This document shows positions 17,263-26,232 of a stretch of DNA of 64,000 nucleotides, one piece after another. Positions within the stretch are counted from its first letter, which is position 1. The number at the start of each line of letters is the position of its first letter. Under the pieces are notes generated by a model that saw nothing but the letters and a program-made list of their open reading frames with translations, had not been told where the DNA came from and searched no databases. The DNA is from Arthrobacter sp. MN05-02 (GTDB taxonomy: Bacteria > Actinomycetota > Actinomycetes > Actinomycetales > Micrococcaceae). The stretch covers positions 806,001-870,000 of the forward strand of contig AP018697.1 of NCBI GenBank assembly GCA_004001285.1, read 5' to 3'. Both the position numbers and the translations under genes were made by a program.

Positions 17263-18924
17263 TCAGGCGCCAGCCAGTTCCTCCTCGGGAAGCTCTTCCT
17301 CAGGGAGTTCATCTTCGGGCAGATCCTCCTGCGTGAAGGTCGCACCACTCATCCTGAAGAATGCTCCCATCCCGAAGGACGGATCGGCCGGGGTCCACCG
17401 GGGCCGGGCATTCAGGTAGGACTCCGGATCGAGGGCGAGCAGCCCGAGGATCACCTCGGCGACGATCCGCCCGCCGACCGGCCCGAGGTGGCGGCCGCCC
17501 TGCAGCTCCGCCTCCTTGAGGATGTAGAACCAGAGGGGGGCCTTGTTCCCCCATTCGGGTTCGTACAGTCCCAGCCTGGTGTTGGGAATGGGAGGCACGC
17601 CGAGTGCCTTCGCGACGTCCTGCCCCGCGGGGAGTCCCAGCTGCACGCCGCGCAGCAGATTGCGGTGGGCGAGGGCGTAGATGGCCCCATCGATGTGGGC
17701 CACCACCGTCGGCGGCAGGTTCGCCAGGGGGAAGGACAGCTGCGTGTCGAGGAGCCGGGCGGTATTGCGGCCCATGGGCGGCTCCAGCCCGGGGATGTCA
17801 AAGAAGTAGCTCCAGTCCGCCCGCGCGTCATACGGCAGGGGACGGGATCCGCGCAGGTCCTGACCCGTGCGGCCGAACAGCGGGAACGTGGTGTTGTCGT
17901 GCATCTCGTACTCGGCGCGGATCATGCTGTGGCCGAAGCGGTAGGCGCAGACGGAGAACTCGAGCGGGATCATCGGCTTGAGGCGATTGCCGGGCTTGTA
18001 GAACCTGGTGTCGACCTTCACGGTTCCATCCGACTGGGGGAGCAGCATGGAGGCGACCAGCTTGGGCCCGACCATCCGCGGCAGGAAATCGTGGACGATC
18101 ACCCACTGGTAGTGCCAGCGGACCAGCCTGCGTGCGTCGGAGAAGGAGTTGCCGAGGCCGACGAAATGGTTGTGCAGCTTCAGAAAGGCCAGATGCAGCT
18201 GGGACACGATGAGGTTCTCATCGTTCCGCGCATCACCGATGATGGCCGTCCCCGTGGGGGTGCGGGGGACGTCCGACAGCCCTTCGGGCGTCGTCGCGAC
18301 CAGGAGCAGGGCGGGATTCCTCGGGTCGTAGAGCTGCGGGTCCTCCGCGGGCCCACGGCCGTAGACGGAGCCCAGGTCGAAGAACGGGGTGTTGAAGTTC
18401 ACCAGGGCCAGGGGGTCGGCCTTCTGCGCGGACAGGGGAGTGGTGTCGTGCGTGATGTCGTGGTCCATGAACTGGCCGAGGTAGGTGTACCCGGCGGGCA
18501 TCTCGGCGTTGTCGAACCCGTCCTCGCTCGAGGAGACATCCGCCAACGGCTGCCGCGGGTCGATCATCCGCTGGGCCATGACCGCCAGGAGGGCCTCCGG
18601 CGGGGCGAAGGGCTGCAGGGACGGGAACATCAGGCCGAAGCGGCCCTGCTGGCTGCGCCGGGTCTTCACCGTGACGTCCGCACCCCGAGGGTTTCCGACG
18701 CCGTGGCCCGTCGCCGGCCCGAGGACGGCAGGTCTCGGCACTTTCGGCGCCGGGATCGGAGCAGGAGCCGGAGCGGCGGATGCGCTCCGGGCTCCCAGCG
18801 GAAGCACGGACAGCAGGCCTGCTGACGCGGCAGAGAACATCGCGCCCCTGCGTGACAGCCCCGACGGTTCGTCAGGTGTCGATGACTGCTCGGCGCCGGC
18901 CCTGGTGTCCACTTCTGCACTCAC
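17263..18924 (-). CDS. Secreted animal-type haem peroxidase
   Basis: 553 residues, GTG start with AGGAGG. The N-terminus has a Tat-like SRRGAMF followed by a hydrophobic stretch and an ARSASAAP cleavage region, so export in folded form is likely. Haem-peroxidase (PF03098) residues: distal GQFMDHDITHD with His155, the DARNDENL Arg block, and the proximal RFGHSMI with His332. It should oxidise halides or organic donors with H2O2 outside the membrane. The last 20 residues are a short acidic repeat (DLPEDELPEEELPEEELAGA), unusual for the family. Convergent with the PucR gene. Confidence 0.85.
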   Translation of the reverse strand: MSAEVDTRAGAEQSSTPDEPSGLSRRGAMFSAASAGLLSVLPLGARSASAAPAPAPIPAPKVPRPAVLGPATGHGVGNPRGADVTVKTRRSQQGRFGLMFPSLQPFAPPEALLAVMAQRMIDPRQPLADVSSSEDGFDNAEMPAGYTYLGQFMDHDITHDTTPLSAQKADPLALVNFNTPFFDLGSVYGRGPAEDPQLYDPRNPALLLVATTPEGLSDVPRTPTGTAIIGDARNDENLIVSQLHLAFLKLHNHFVGLGNSFSDARRLVRWHYQWVIVHDFLPRMVGPKLVASMLLPQSDGTVKVDTRFYKPGNRLKPMIPLEFSVCAYRFGHSMIRAEYEMHDNTTFPLFGRTGQDLRGSRPLPYDARADWSYFFDIPGLEPPMGRNTARLLDTQLSFPLANLPPTVVAHIDGAIYALAHRNLLRGVQLGLPAGQDVAKALGVPPIPNTRLGLYEPEWGNKAPLWFYILKEAELQGGRHLGPVGGRIVAEVILGLLALDPESYLNARPRWTPADPSFGMGAFFRMSGATFTQEDLPEDELPEEELPEEELAGA

Positions 18925-19020
18925 GGTCTCGCCTCCTCAGGGACGCGGGGTCGTCCCTACCGAGTGCAGTCAACCGTGGACACCTTGCCCTTACCTTGTC
19001 CTTACCTTGGGCCGGACCGC

Positions 19021-19061
19021 TGCGCGACGACGACCGGGTGCTCCACGGGCGTCGTCGCGCA
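19021..19061 (-). terminator. Hairpin terminator after the cupin gene
   Basis: Perfect 11-bp stem TGCGCGACGAC with GTCGTCGCGCA and a 19-base loop, five bases beyond the cupin stop on the minus strand. Confidence 0.6.
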
Positions 19062-19066
19062 GGAAC

Positions 19067-19558
19067 TCAGGCGCTCTCCTCGCCCTTGTCGTCGACCTCC
19101 TCGACCCACGACGGCGGCTCGTCGCGGCCTTCCTCCTCGTCCTTCTCGGCGTCGTCCGCCGTCGCCTGCACGATGCCCTGCGCGTGGTGCGTGGGCGCGT
19201 AGACGGCGTAGAGGCGCAGTGGTTCGTCCCCGGTGTTCTCGACGTCGTGCCAGGTGCCGGCGGGCACCTGGATGCTCCACCCGTCCCCAACCTCCTGCTG
19301 GAACGAAAGGTCGTCCTTCGAGGGGCCCATCTTCACGCGGCCCTTCCCGGCGTCGATGCGCAGGAACTGGTCGGTGCCGTGGTGCACCTCGAGGCCGATC
19401 GCATTGCCTGGCTCGATCGACATGAGCGTCACCTGCAGGTGCTTGCCCGTCCATGCGACACGGCGGTAATCGGTGTTCTCCGTTGCTGCACTCTCGATGT
19501 CGAACGCGTTCGGGTTCGGTCCGTTGTCAGTGATGTCCATGATCGCATTCTGTACCAT
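19067..19558 (-). CDS. Cupin-domain protein
   Basis: 163 residues (an ATG six codons later is equally possible; neither has a strong ribosome site). The cupin barrel spans about 35-125: motif 1 at GLEVHHGTDQFLRIDAGKG (metal ligands His, His, Glu position taken by Asp/Gln) and motif 2 at VPAGTWHDVENTG. It resembles the mannose-6-phosphate-isomerase-like small cupins of actinobacteria. The C-terminal 30 residues are strongly acidic (DDAEKDEEEG). Substrate unknown. It stands alone between the peroxidase and a secreted protein, transcribed with neither in an obvious operon. Confidence 0.8.
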   Translation of the reverse strand: MVQNAIMDITDNGPNPNAFDIESAATENTDYRRVAWTGKHLQVTLMSIEPGNAIGLEVHHGTDQFLRIDAGKGRVKMGPSKDDLSFQQEVGDGWSIQVPAGTWHDVENTGDEPLRLYAVYAPTHHAQGIVQATADDAEKDEEEGRDEPPSWVEEVDDKGEESA

Positions 19559-19660
19559 TTTTGCCCGGGGTCGCCAGATCGAGGAACACGTTGTCGAGCC
19601 GGCAAAGCGCGGTACGCGGTTGAACGGGTGATCGTGGACCGGCGCCCGGCCGGCCCCGAC

Positions 19661-20788
19661 CTACCGCGCCACGGGCTCGAAGGGTGACGACGGCGCCCCG
19701 GTCCAGCGGAACAGGTCGAGCACGGCGGTCTGTCGGGTGACGCCGTCCTCGGTGATCCGGCCCTGGGTGGCGATGTAGAAGTAGCCGTTGCCGAGCGACT
19801 CGAGTCCGACGTCGGCGGTGAAGTTCCAGCCGCGGATGCCGGTGGGTTCGTGGTGCAGGCCCTGCTGGAGGAGGGGGAGGATGAGGCCTTCCTCGCGGGT
19901 GGGCTGGCCCTCGATGATGCCTCGCACAGGACGGGATGAGCCGTCGATGGCGAAGAGGGAGTAGTTGGGGAACTGCTCCTTGACGCCCTTGTAGACGCCG
20001 AGGAGCCACGTGTGGGTGAACGCGTCGTAGTTGAGGTTCTGCACGCCGTAGGTGGTGTTGCCGGTGTAGACGAAGTACTTGCCGTCGGTCGTGGCCGGGC
20101 CGCTGGTGTGCGGGGCGTCCTGGGTGAGCGGCTGCTCGTACTTCTTCCAGCGCGTGACGTCGTACTGCAGGAGCACCTGGTGGTCGTTGTCGGTGCGCTC
20201 GGCGTTCGAGTAGACCCCGTAGGCGACCGTGAGCAGCTGCTTGCCGTTCTTGCGGCCGAATGCCGGACCGAAGGTGACGCCGTCGATCCCGCTGCTGCCG
20301 TAGCGGTGGTCCGGGGTGTCGGCGACGTCACCGTCGAACACGCCGTTGCCGTCCAGGTCCGCGGTGAAGTCCTGCACCACCTCGTCGAGGTGGACGGCCG
20401 TGACGATGCCGTCCGTCTCGGCGTCCATGTCCATCCCGGTGATCCGGTCCACGTCGACGATGGCGATGTAGAAGGACTCTGCCGCCTTGTACTCCAGAGA
20501 CCCGTAGACGCGGCCGTCCTTCGCGTTGAAGTCGAGGTCGCCGAGGTGCCCGGTGAAACCCGTGACGGTGCCGAGCACGGTGCCGTCGAGGTCGGTCTTC
20601 ACGAGCATCGAGGTGAAGGAGTAGTAGACGAATTCCTTCTCGGTGTCGACGGCGATGCCCTGCACATGTCCGGCAGGCCAGGCGCCGCCGTCGACCGTGG
20701 CGGGGAAGTCCTCGACGGCGGGTTTCGCGGCGCCGGTGAGAAGGACGGTGGACAGCAGGACGGAGATGGCGCGGACGATCGCTTTCAC
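19661..20788 (-). CDS. Secreted protein, probable beta-propeller, function unknown
   Basis: 375 residues from a GTG at 20788 with GAGGAG upstream. The first 25 residues are a signal peptide (VKAIVRAISVLLSTVLLTGAA). The mature part has repeated strand blocks (GHVQGIAVDTEKEFVYYSF, GTVTGFTGHLGDLDFNAKDGRVYG, SGIDGVTFGPAFG, GKYFVYTGNTTYG) suggesting a propeller fold. A D-x-D-x-N-G-x-x-D segment (DFTADLDGNGVFDGD) looks like a calcium loop. I cannot assign an enzyme activity. It lies downstream of the LacI gene with about 110 bases between and may share its transcript. Confidence 0.65.
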   Translation of the reverse strand: MKAIVRAISVLLSTVLLTGAAKPAVEDFPATVDGGAWPAGHVQGIAVDTEKEFVYYSFTSMLVKTDLDGTVLGTVTGFTGHLGDLDFNAKDGRVYGSLEYKAAESFYIAIVDVDRITGMDMDAETDGIVTAVHLDEVVQDFTADLDGNGVFDGDVADTPDHRYGSSGIDGVTFGPAFGRKNGKQLLTVAYGVYSNAERTDNDHQVLLQYDVTRWKKYEQPLTQDAPHTSGPATTDGKYFVYTGNTTYGVQNLNYDAFTHTWLLGVYKGVKEQFPNYSLFAIDGSSRPVRGIIEGQPTREEGLILPLLQQGLHHEPTGIRGWNFTADVGLESLGNGYFYIATQGRITEDGVTRQTAVLDLFRWTGAPSSPFEPVAR

Positions 20789-20897
20789 GGATGGCTCCTC
20801 GTCGGGCAGCAATGGTGTCGGTTCCACGCTGTCGAGGGGGAGTCACGGGCGGGTTGCCTCCGCTGGGCACGGAGGTGAACAGGCCGCTAAGGCTCGT

Positions 20898-21938
20898 CTA
20901 GGAACGTAGCGGCGGCGTGGTGGCCCGGACGATCAGCTCCGGCTGCAGCAGGATGCTCGAGGCGGTCTCCCCCTTCATTCCCCGCAGCAGTGCGTCGACG
21001 CTGAGGGTGCCCATCCGCTGCAGGTCGGAGCGGATGGAGGTCAGCGGGACGGGGAGCGTCGCTGCGAGGTCGAGATCGTTGTAGCCGACCAGGGCGACGT
21101 CGTCGCCGACCCGCTTCCCGGCATCGCGGATGGCTCCCATCGCGCCGAGGGCCAGGAGGTCGTGCACGGCGAAGATGGCCGTGGGTGGCTCCGGCAACAG
21201 CATCAGCTGCCGACCCGCCTCCAGCCCCGAGGGCGTGCTGAACGCCGACTCGACGACGTAGGCGTCCGGCAGCGGACAGCCGGCAGACTCGAAGGTCCTG
21301 CGGAAACCAAGGGTCCGTTCGCGGCCCGTGCTCGCCAGCTGGTCGCCGGCGATGACTCCCACCCGACGGTGCCCGAGAGCCAGGAGGTGCTCGGCCGCGA
21401 GGTGCCCGCCGCGGTGATCGTCCGTGGTGACGGACAGGTGGCCCTCGAGTGTGCGCATGACGAGGACGTAGGGGACGCCCCGGCGTCGCAACTCGTGCGC
21501 TGCCGTATCGCCGATGTGTGAATCGCCGATGATCACGCCGTCGATCCTCCGCGAGAGCATCGCGTCGAGACGGGTCCGTCGGTGATCCGGATCATCGAGG
21601 GTGTTGGCGACGACTGTCCCGTAGCCGGCAGCGCCGGCCGCGGCGTCGATGCTCTCGTAGATGGACGCGAGCACGAGATCGGTCAGGCGAGGGACGAGGA
21701 CGCCGATCAGGCGGGACGATCCGGTCCTGAGTCCCGCCGCGCCGACATCGCGCCGGTACCCGAGCACGGCCGCCAGCTCCCGCACGCGCCGGACCGTCTC
21801 CGCACCCACTCCGGCCGGATCGTCGCTCAGTGCCCGTGACGCCGTGGACACATGCACCTGCGCATGCCGGGCCACGGTCGCGAGCGTCACGGGGCGCGAT
21901 GGACCGGACGTCGAGCCGGGTATGGGTTCGTCCTTCAT
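20898..21938 (-). CDS. LacI-family repressor of the divergent N-compound operon
   Basis: 346 residues from the ATG at 21938. The HTH lies at about 17-37 (VTLATVARHAQVHVSTASRALSDDP, split at the turn), with the hinge helix about 45-60, and the periplasmic-binding-protein-like effector domain from residue 65 (LIGVLVPRLTDLVLASIYESID) to the end. Between this gene and the divergent hydrolase at 22143 lie two LacI-type operators, centred 123 bp apart, the distance that would allow looping. It should repress the hydrolase-DUF5058-amidase operon and itself until the substrate or product binds. Confidence 0.88.
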   Translation of the reverse strand: MKDEPIPGSTSGPSRPVTLATVARHAQVHVSTASRALSDDPAGVGAETVRRVRELAAVLGYRRDVGAAGLRTGSSRLIGVLVPRLTDLVLASIYESIDAAAGAAGYGTVVANTLDDPDHRRTRLDAMLSRRIDGVIIGDSHIGDTAAHELRRRGVPYVLVMRTLEGHLSVTTDDHRGGHLAAEHLLALGHRRVGVIAGDQLASTGRERTLGFRRTFESAGCPLPDAYVVESAFSTPSGLEAGRQLMLLPEPPTAIFAVHDLLALGAMGAIRDAGKRVGDDVALVGYNDLDLAATLPVPLTSIRSDLQRMGTLSVDALLRGMKGETASSILLQPELIVRATTPPLRS

Positions 21939-21989
21939 TGCCTCGAGTCTAGGGGTCCAGGGCTCCCGGACGGCCGCCGCGGAGAGCAA

Positions 21990-22003
21990 CGCAAAGGTTT
22001 GCG
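21990..22003. promoter_or_regulatory. LacI-family operator O1
   Basis: CGCAAAGGTTTGCG, a palindrome with the central pair AGGT in place of ACGT. It lies 52 bases upstream of the repressor start and suits autoregulation. Confidence 0.7.
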
Positions 22004-22112
22004 CGGGTGGTGCCCGTCCTGAAGCTTTCACAGCCCGGAAACATTGACGAAACCAGCCGCCCGTAGTGTGATGTACACCATAATTCCGCGATTGGTCGTC
22101 TTCGATGCGGAA

Positions 22113-22126
22113 CGCAAACGTTTGCG
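22113..22126. promoter_or_regulatory. LacI-family operator O2
   Basis: CGCAAACGTTTGCG, a perfect 14-bp palindrome with the central CG typical of LacI/GalR operators. It ends 17 bases upstream of the hydrolase start. Confidence 0.78.
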
Positions 22127-22142
22127 CGAATGACAGGATCCC

Positions 22143-23408
22143 ATGTTCCAGTCCACCTCACTCGAGACCCTCGAACGACTCAGCACCGGCGTGGCCGCGC
22201 TGTCCGAATTCTCCGACGGCGACCGTCACGGGTGGACCCGGGAAGTCTTCAGCGACCCGTACCGAGCCTCCCGCCACTGGACCGCGCAGCGGATGCGCGA
22301 GGCCGGGCTCGATGTCCACGTCGACGCGGCCGGCAACATCGTGGGCCGCCTGGCAGGCCGTGAGCCCTCCGCCCCCGCACTCGTCACCGGCTCGCACACG
22401 GACACGGTCGACGGCGGTGGACGGTTCGACGGCATCGTCGGTGTCCTCGGTTCCATCGAAGCCGCACGGCTGCTGCAGGAGTCCGGGACGCAGCTCCAGC
22501 GGGACCTGCTCGTGGTCGATTTCCTCGGGGAAGAATCGAACGTCTTCGGGCTCAGCTGCCTGGGCAGCCGATCCGCAGCCCAGGAGATGACGCCGGAGGA
22601 CCTCGAACGGCGGGACTACCGCGGCGTGAGCCTCGGGCAGGCATACACGGACTTCGGTCTCGATCCGTCGACGCTCTCCGACGTGCCCTGGGCGAAGCAA
22701 CCGCTGCACGCCTTCGTCGAACTGCACATCGAACAGGGCCCCACCCTCGAGAAGCGCGGGCTGCCACTGGGCATCGTCACCGCGATCACCGGGATCGAGC
22801 GGTTCATCGCCACCTTCGCGGGCTCCGCGGATCACGCCGGAACCACTTCCATGGAGGACCGCCGGGACGCCATGATCGCCGCCGCCGAGGCTGTCCTCGC
22901 AGTGCGCGCCGAAGGCTGCGGGGCGCCCACCCATGGCGTCGCGACGTCGACCCGCGTGGAGTCGGAATCCAGGTCGCCGAACGTGGTGCCGTCCCTCGTC
23001 CGCATGTACAGCGAGGTCCGCAGCGTCGACTCCTCCTGGCTGTCCGGCGTCAAGGGACGCCTCACCGCCGAGATCGCCGCGAAGGCGACCGACCTCGGCG
23101 TCGACGTCGGCTTCGAGTGGTCGACCGACAACACGGTGGTCCAGGCGGACCGGGGCGTGCAGGACGTGGCCGGAGCAGCCGCCGACGCCCTCGGACTGCC
23201 CTGGATGCCGATCCCCAGCGGTGCCACGCACGACGCCGTCCACATGGCCTCCCTCGCACCCATGGGCATGATCTTTCTCCCCTCCAAGAACGGCAAGAGC
23301 CACTGCCCGGAGGAGTGGAGCAGTACGGAGGACATCGCCACCGGCGTGAGCGCGCTCGTCGCGACCCTCCGCCGCCTCGACGGCACCGACATCCGACCGA
23401 CCGACTGA
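22143..23408 (+). CDS. Zn-dependent M20 hydrolase, allantoate/carbamoylase type
   Basis: 421 residues. Motifs of the carbamoylase branch: TGSHTDTVDGGGRFDGIVG (His and bridging Asp), LGEESNVFG (Glu), ELHIEQGP (His), DHAGTTSMEDR (lid-domain motif) and FLPSKNGKSHCPEEW (late metal His). First gene of an operon with a DUF5058 membrane protein, a second membrane protein, an M20D amidohydrolase and an amidase, under two LacI operators. It probably splits an N-carbamoyl or related amide substrate brought in by the membrane pair. Compared with the M20 gene at 10248 it has Glu-Glu-Ser instead of Glu-Glu-Gly after the metal Glu, so the substrates may differ. Confidence 0.85.
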   Translation: MFQSTSLETLERLSTGVAALSEFSDGDRHGWTREVFSDPYRASRHWTAQRMREAGLDVHVDAAGNIVGRLAGREPSAPALVTGSHTDTVDGGGRFDGIVGVLGSIEAARLLQESGTQLQRDLLVVDFLGEESNVFGLSCLGSRSAAQEMTPEDLERRDYRGVSLGQAYTDFGLDPSTLSDVPWAKQPLHAFVELHIEQGPTLEKRGLPLGIVTAITGIERFIATFAGSADHAGTTSMEDRRDAMIAAAEAVLAVRAEGCGAPTHGVATSTRVESESRSPNVVPSLVRMYSEVRSVDSSWLSGVKGRLTAEIAAKATDLGVDVGFEWSTDNTVVQADRGVQDVAGAAADALGLPWMPIPSGATHDAVHMASLAPMGMIFLPSKNGKSHCPEEWSSTEDIATGVSALVATLRRLDGTDIRPTD

Positions 23409-23450
23409 CCGGCTCTTCGACCCCCACCCGCCCTGCAGACCGGAGTTCCC

Positions 23451-24206
23451 ATGAAAACTGCACTGACTCCCGAGGGACTGTCCACGGACATCCTTGCGAT
23501 CGCCAACCTGCCCGTCCTCTGGATCCTCGCCCTCGGGGTATTCGCGGCCATCATCGTGCAGTCGCTGATCTACATGAAGGCCGCGAAGAAGGCCGGACCC
23601 GCGGCAGACATCTCCGCGGACGAGCTGCGGACGTCCTTCCGGGCCGGCGCCATCGCCGCGATCGGGCCATCGCTGGCCGTGGTCCTGGTCAGCATCGCCC
23701 TCCTCACGCTGTTCGGCACACCGGCCGTGCTGGTGCGGATCGGCCTCGTCGGCTCGGCCGCCACCGAATCGGCCTCCGCGAGCCTCGCCGCCGGCACCAT
23801 GGGCGCCACCCTCGGCGGACCGGACTACACGCAGGCCGTCTTCGTCGTCGCCTTTATGGCCATGAGTCTCTCCGGCGCCGGCTGGATGCTGGCGACGCTC
23901 GTGCTGACACCCATCCTGCGCAGGGGTGACACGAAGCTTCGGCGGGTCAATCCCGCCCTCATGGCCATCGTGCCGGCGGCCGCCCTCATCGGGGCCTTCG
24001 CAAGCCTCGGTATCGCCGAACTCGGCAAGACACCGGTCCACATCCTCTCCGTCGTCGTCTCGGCCATCACCATGGCCGTCTGCATCCTCCTCGCGAGCAA
24101 GACCTCCGCGACCTGGCTGAGGGAGTGGGGGCTCGGCATCTCGATCATCGTGGGCCTGTGCGCCGCCTACATCGCCCACACCTCCGGCATGGCACCCGTC
24201 GCCTAG
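23451..24206 (+). CDS. DUF5058 family membrane protein (candidate transporter subunit)
   Basis: 251 residues, about seven helices (17-40, 70-92, 118-148, 155-172, 180-200, 208-225, 230-248). The family signature around GLVGSAATESASASLAAGTMGATLGGPDYTQAVF (residues 100-135) is rich in small residues and is the likely substrate path. DUF5058 proteins have no tested function known to me. This gene is paired, 27 bases apart, with another small membrane protein, and both sit between intracellular amide hydrolases, which suggests a two-part permease for the hydrolases' substrate. Confidence 0.75.
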   Translation: MKTALTPEGLSTDILAIANLPVLWILALGVFAAIIVQSLIYMKAAKKAGPAADISADELRTSFRAGAIAAIGPSLAVVLVSIALLTLFGTPAVLVRIGLVGSAATESASASLAAGTMGATLGGPDYTQAVFVVAFMAMSLSGAGWMLATLVLTPILRRGDTKLRRVNPALMAIVPAAALIGAFASLGIAELGKTPVHILSVVVSAITMAVCILLASKTSATWLREWGLGISIIVGLCAAYIAHTSGMAPVA

Positions 24207-24233
24207 GCAGTACCTCACCCGAAAGGAACCACC

Positions 24234-24962
24234 ATGTCTGCTGCAGATACTGCCGTCACCTCCTCCGCGTCGCTCGCCGAATTCGACCGGACCACCTCCC
24301 GCTGGGGCCAGCTCACCATGGGTGCCGCCCTCCTCTTCTCCCTCGCCGCGCCCCTGTACCTCGTCCTCTTCACGGACCTGGGCATCACCGGTGGGATGAT
24401 CTGGACGGCCTATCTCGCCGTCGCCGCAGCGTTCTTCGTGCTCTGGTTCGTCGAACCCATCACCTACTACCCGGTGCTCGGTCCGGCCGCCATGTACCAG
24501 GCCTTCATGATCGGCAACATCGCCAACAAGCTCCTGCCCTCGGCCCTGGTGGCACAGGCGGCCGTCGGAGCGAAGGCCGGCACCAAGCGGGGCGAGTTCG
24601 CGGCCCTCATGGCCATCTGCGGCGCTGCGATGGTCCACGTCGTCTCGATGCTCCTGTTCGTCGGGATCCTCGGGACCTGGCTGGTCAGTATCATCCCCAC
24701 CGATATCGTCGACGTGGCGCGGCTCTACATCTTCCCGGCGATCATCGGCGGCGTCCTCGTCCAGCTGATCGTCACCATGAAGCAGCCCCGCGTGACCGTG
24801 ATCGCCGTCGTCGTCGCCGTGGTGGTGCTCTTCGTCCTGGTGCCGGCGGTTCCGGCGCTCGCCAAGCCGGCCACCGGCGTCGTCGTCCTGATCACCGCAG
24901 TGCTGGCCTGGTTCCTCCGCTCACGCAAGGCGACCGCAACACCCACTACCCTCGTCAACTAG
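24234..24962 (+). CDS. Multi-helix membrane protein, partner of DUF5058
   Basis: 242 residues, six or seven helices, start with AAAGGAA upstream. The central YYPVLGPAAMYQAFMIGNIANKLLPSALVAQAAVGAKAGTKRGE region (residues 80-120) contains a conserved-looking re-entrant GPAAM-GNIANK segment followed by a cytoplasmic basic loop. I do not recognise a named family. Co-location with DUF5058 (both about 250 residues, both highly hydrophobic, no ATPase or binding protein nearby) suggests a heteromeric secondary transporter. Inference only. Confidence 0.65.
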   Translation: MSAADTAVTSSASLAEFDRTTSRWGQLTMGAALLFSLAAPLYLVLFTDLGITGGMIWTAYLAVAAAFFVLWFVEPITYYPVLGPAAMYQAFMIGNIANKLLPSALVAQAAVGAKAGTKRGEFAALMAICGAAMVHVVSMLLFVGILGTWLVSIIPTDIVDVARLYIFPAIIGGVLVQLIVTMKQPRVTVIAVVVAVVVLFVLVPAVPALAKPATGVVVLITAVLAWFLRSRKATATPTTLVN

Positions 24963-24992
24963 GCTCCAGACAGACCCGCCCGAAAGGACACC

Positions 24993-26232
24993 ATGACCAT
25001 CGACACCGCCGTCTTCGACCTCTCCGACGCCGACACCACCGCGATGCACGAGCTGTACCAGCACCTCCACGCCCACCCCGAGCTCTCCATGCAGGAGACG
25101 CACACGGCGGCGTTCATCCTCGAGAAACTGAACCACCTCGGCCTGGAGACCTTTATGTGCGGGGGGCACCGGCGTCGTCGGGATCCTGCGCAACGGCGAC
25201 GGCCCCGTGGTCGGCTACCGCGCCGACACGGACGGCCTGCCCATCGCCGAGGACACCGGCCTCGCCTACGCCAGCACGACGGCGGGCACCCTCGCCGACG
25301 GCACCGATGTCCCCGTGATGCACGGCTGCGGCCACGACACCCACATGACCGTGGGCCTCACCGCCGCCCAGCTGCTGGTCGAGAGCCGCGAGGCGTGGTC
25401 CGGCACGGTGGTCTTCATCTTCCAGCCCGGCGAGGAGACCGGCGAGGGCGCGGAGGCGATGGTCGAGGACGGCCTGTGGGACAAAGCGCCGAAGCCGTCC
25501 ATCATCTACGGACAGCATGTCTGGCCGGGACGCGCCGGCACCGTGAACATCAGCAAGGGCACGGCCATGGCGATGGCCGATTCCTGGAAGGTCACCGTGC
25601 ACGGCAAGCAGGCGCACGGTTCGCAGCCGGAGCAGTCGATCGACCCGATCGTGCTCGGCGCCCACATGGTGGTGCGCATCCAGACGATCGTCTCGCGCGA
25701 GGTGCACCCCATGAAGTCCGCGGTCGTCACGATCGGCACCTTCCACGGTGGGCTCAAGGAGAACATCATCCCGGCGTCCGCGGAGTTCACCCTCCTCAAC
25801 GTGCGGACGTTCGACGTCGACGTGCGCGAGCGCGTCCTCGGCTCGCTGCGGCGGATCATCAGCGCGGAGGCCGCGGCGTCGGGGGCGCCGGAGCCGGTGA
25901 TCGAGGAGATCACCAACTTCCCCCAGTGCTACAACGACCCTGCCTCGACGGAGGATCTGATGGCCGTTCTCGGCGAGGTGCTGGGGGAGGACGCCGTCAT
26001 CGAGGCCCCGCCGGTGATGGGCAGCGAGGACTTCGGGCTCCTGGCCGAGGCCATCGGCGTCCCGAGCGTCTACTGGTTCTTCGGCGGACACCCGCAGGAG
26101 CTGCTCGACGGCGACGACCCCGTGCCGGGCAACCACTCGCCGTACTTCGCGCCGGCGATCGAGCCGACCCTCTCCACCGGAGTCCGGGCCGCCATGACGG
26201 CCCTGCTGTCGAAGGTCGGGACCACCGCGTGA
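24993..26232 (+). pseudogene. M20D amidohydrolase (hippurate/IAA-amino acid hydrolase type), frameshifted
   Basis: The frame starting at ATG 24993 (HAHPELSMQETHTAAFIL) leaves the family after FMCGG; the rest continues one frame over from TGVVGILRNGDGPVVGYRADTDGLP, split by one extra G in the G6 run at 25161-25166. Joined, about 412 residues carry MHGCGHDTHM (metal Cys, His, His), FQPGEETGEGA (catalytic Glu) and GSEDFGLL with a late His. M20D enzymes cleave N-acyl, N-aroyl or indole-acetyl amino acids. The rest of the frame is perfectly kept, so a sequencing indel is likelier than decay. Its stop overlaps the amidase start (GTGA). Confidence 0.8.
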
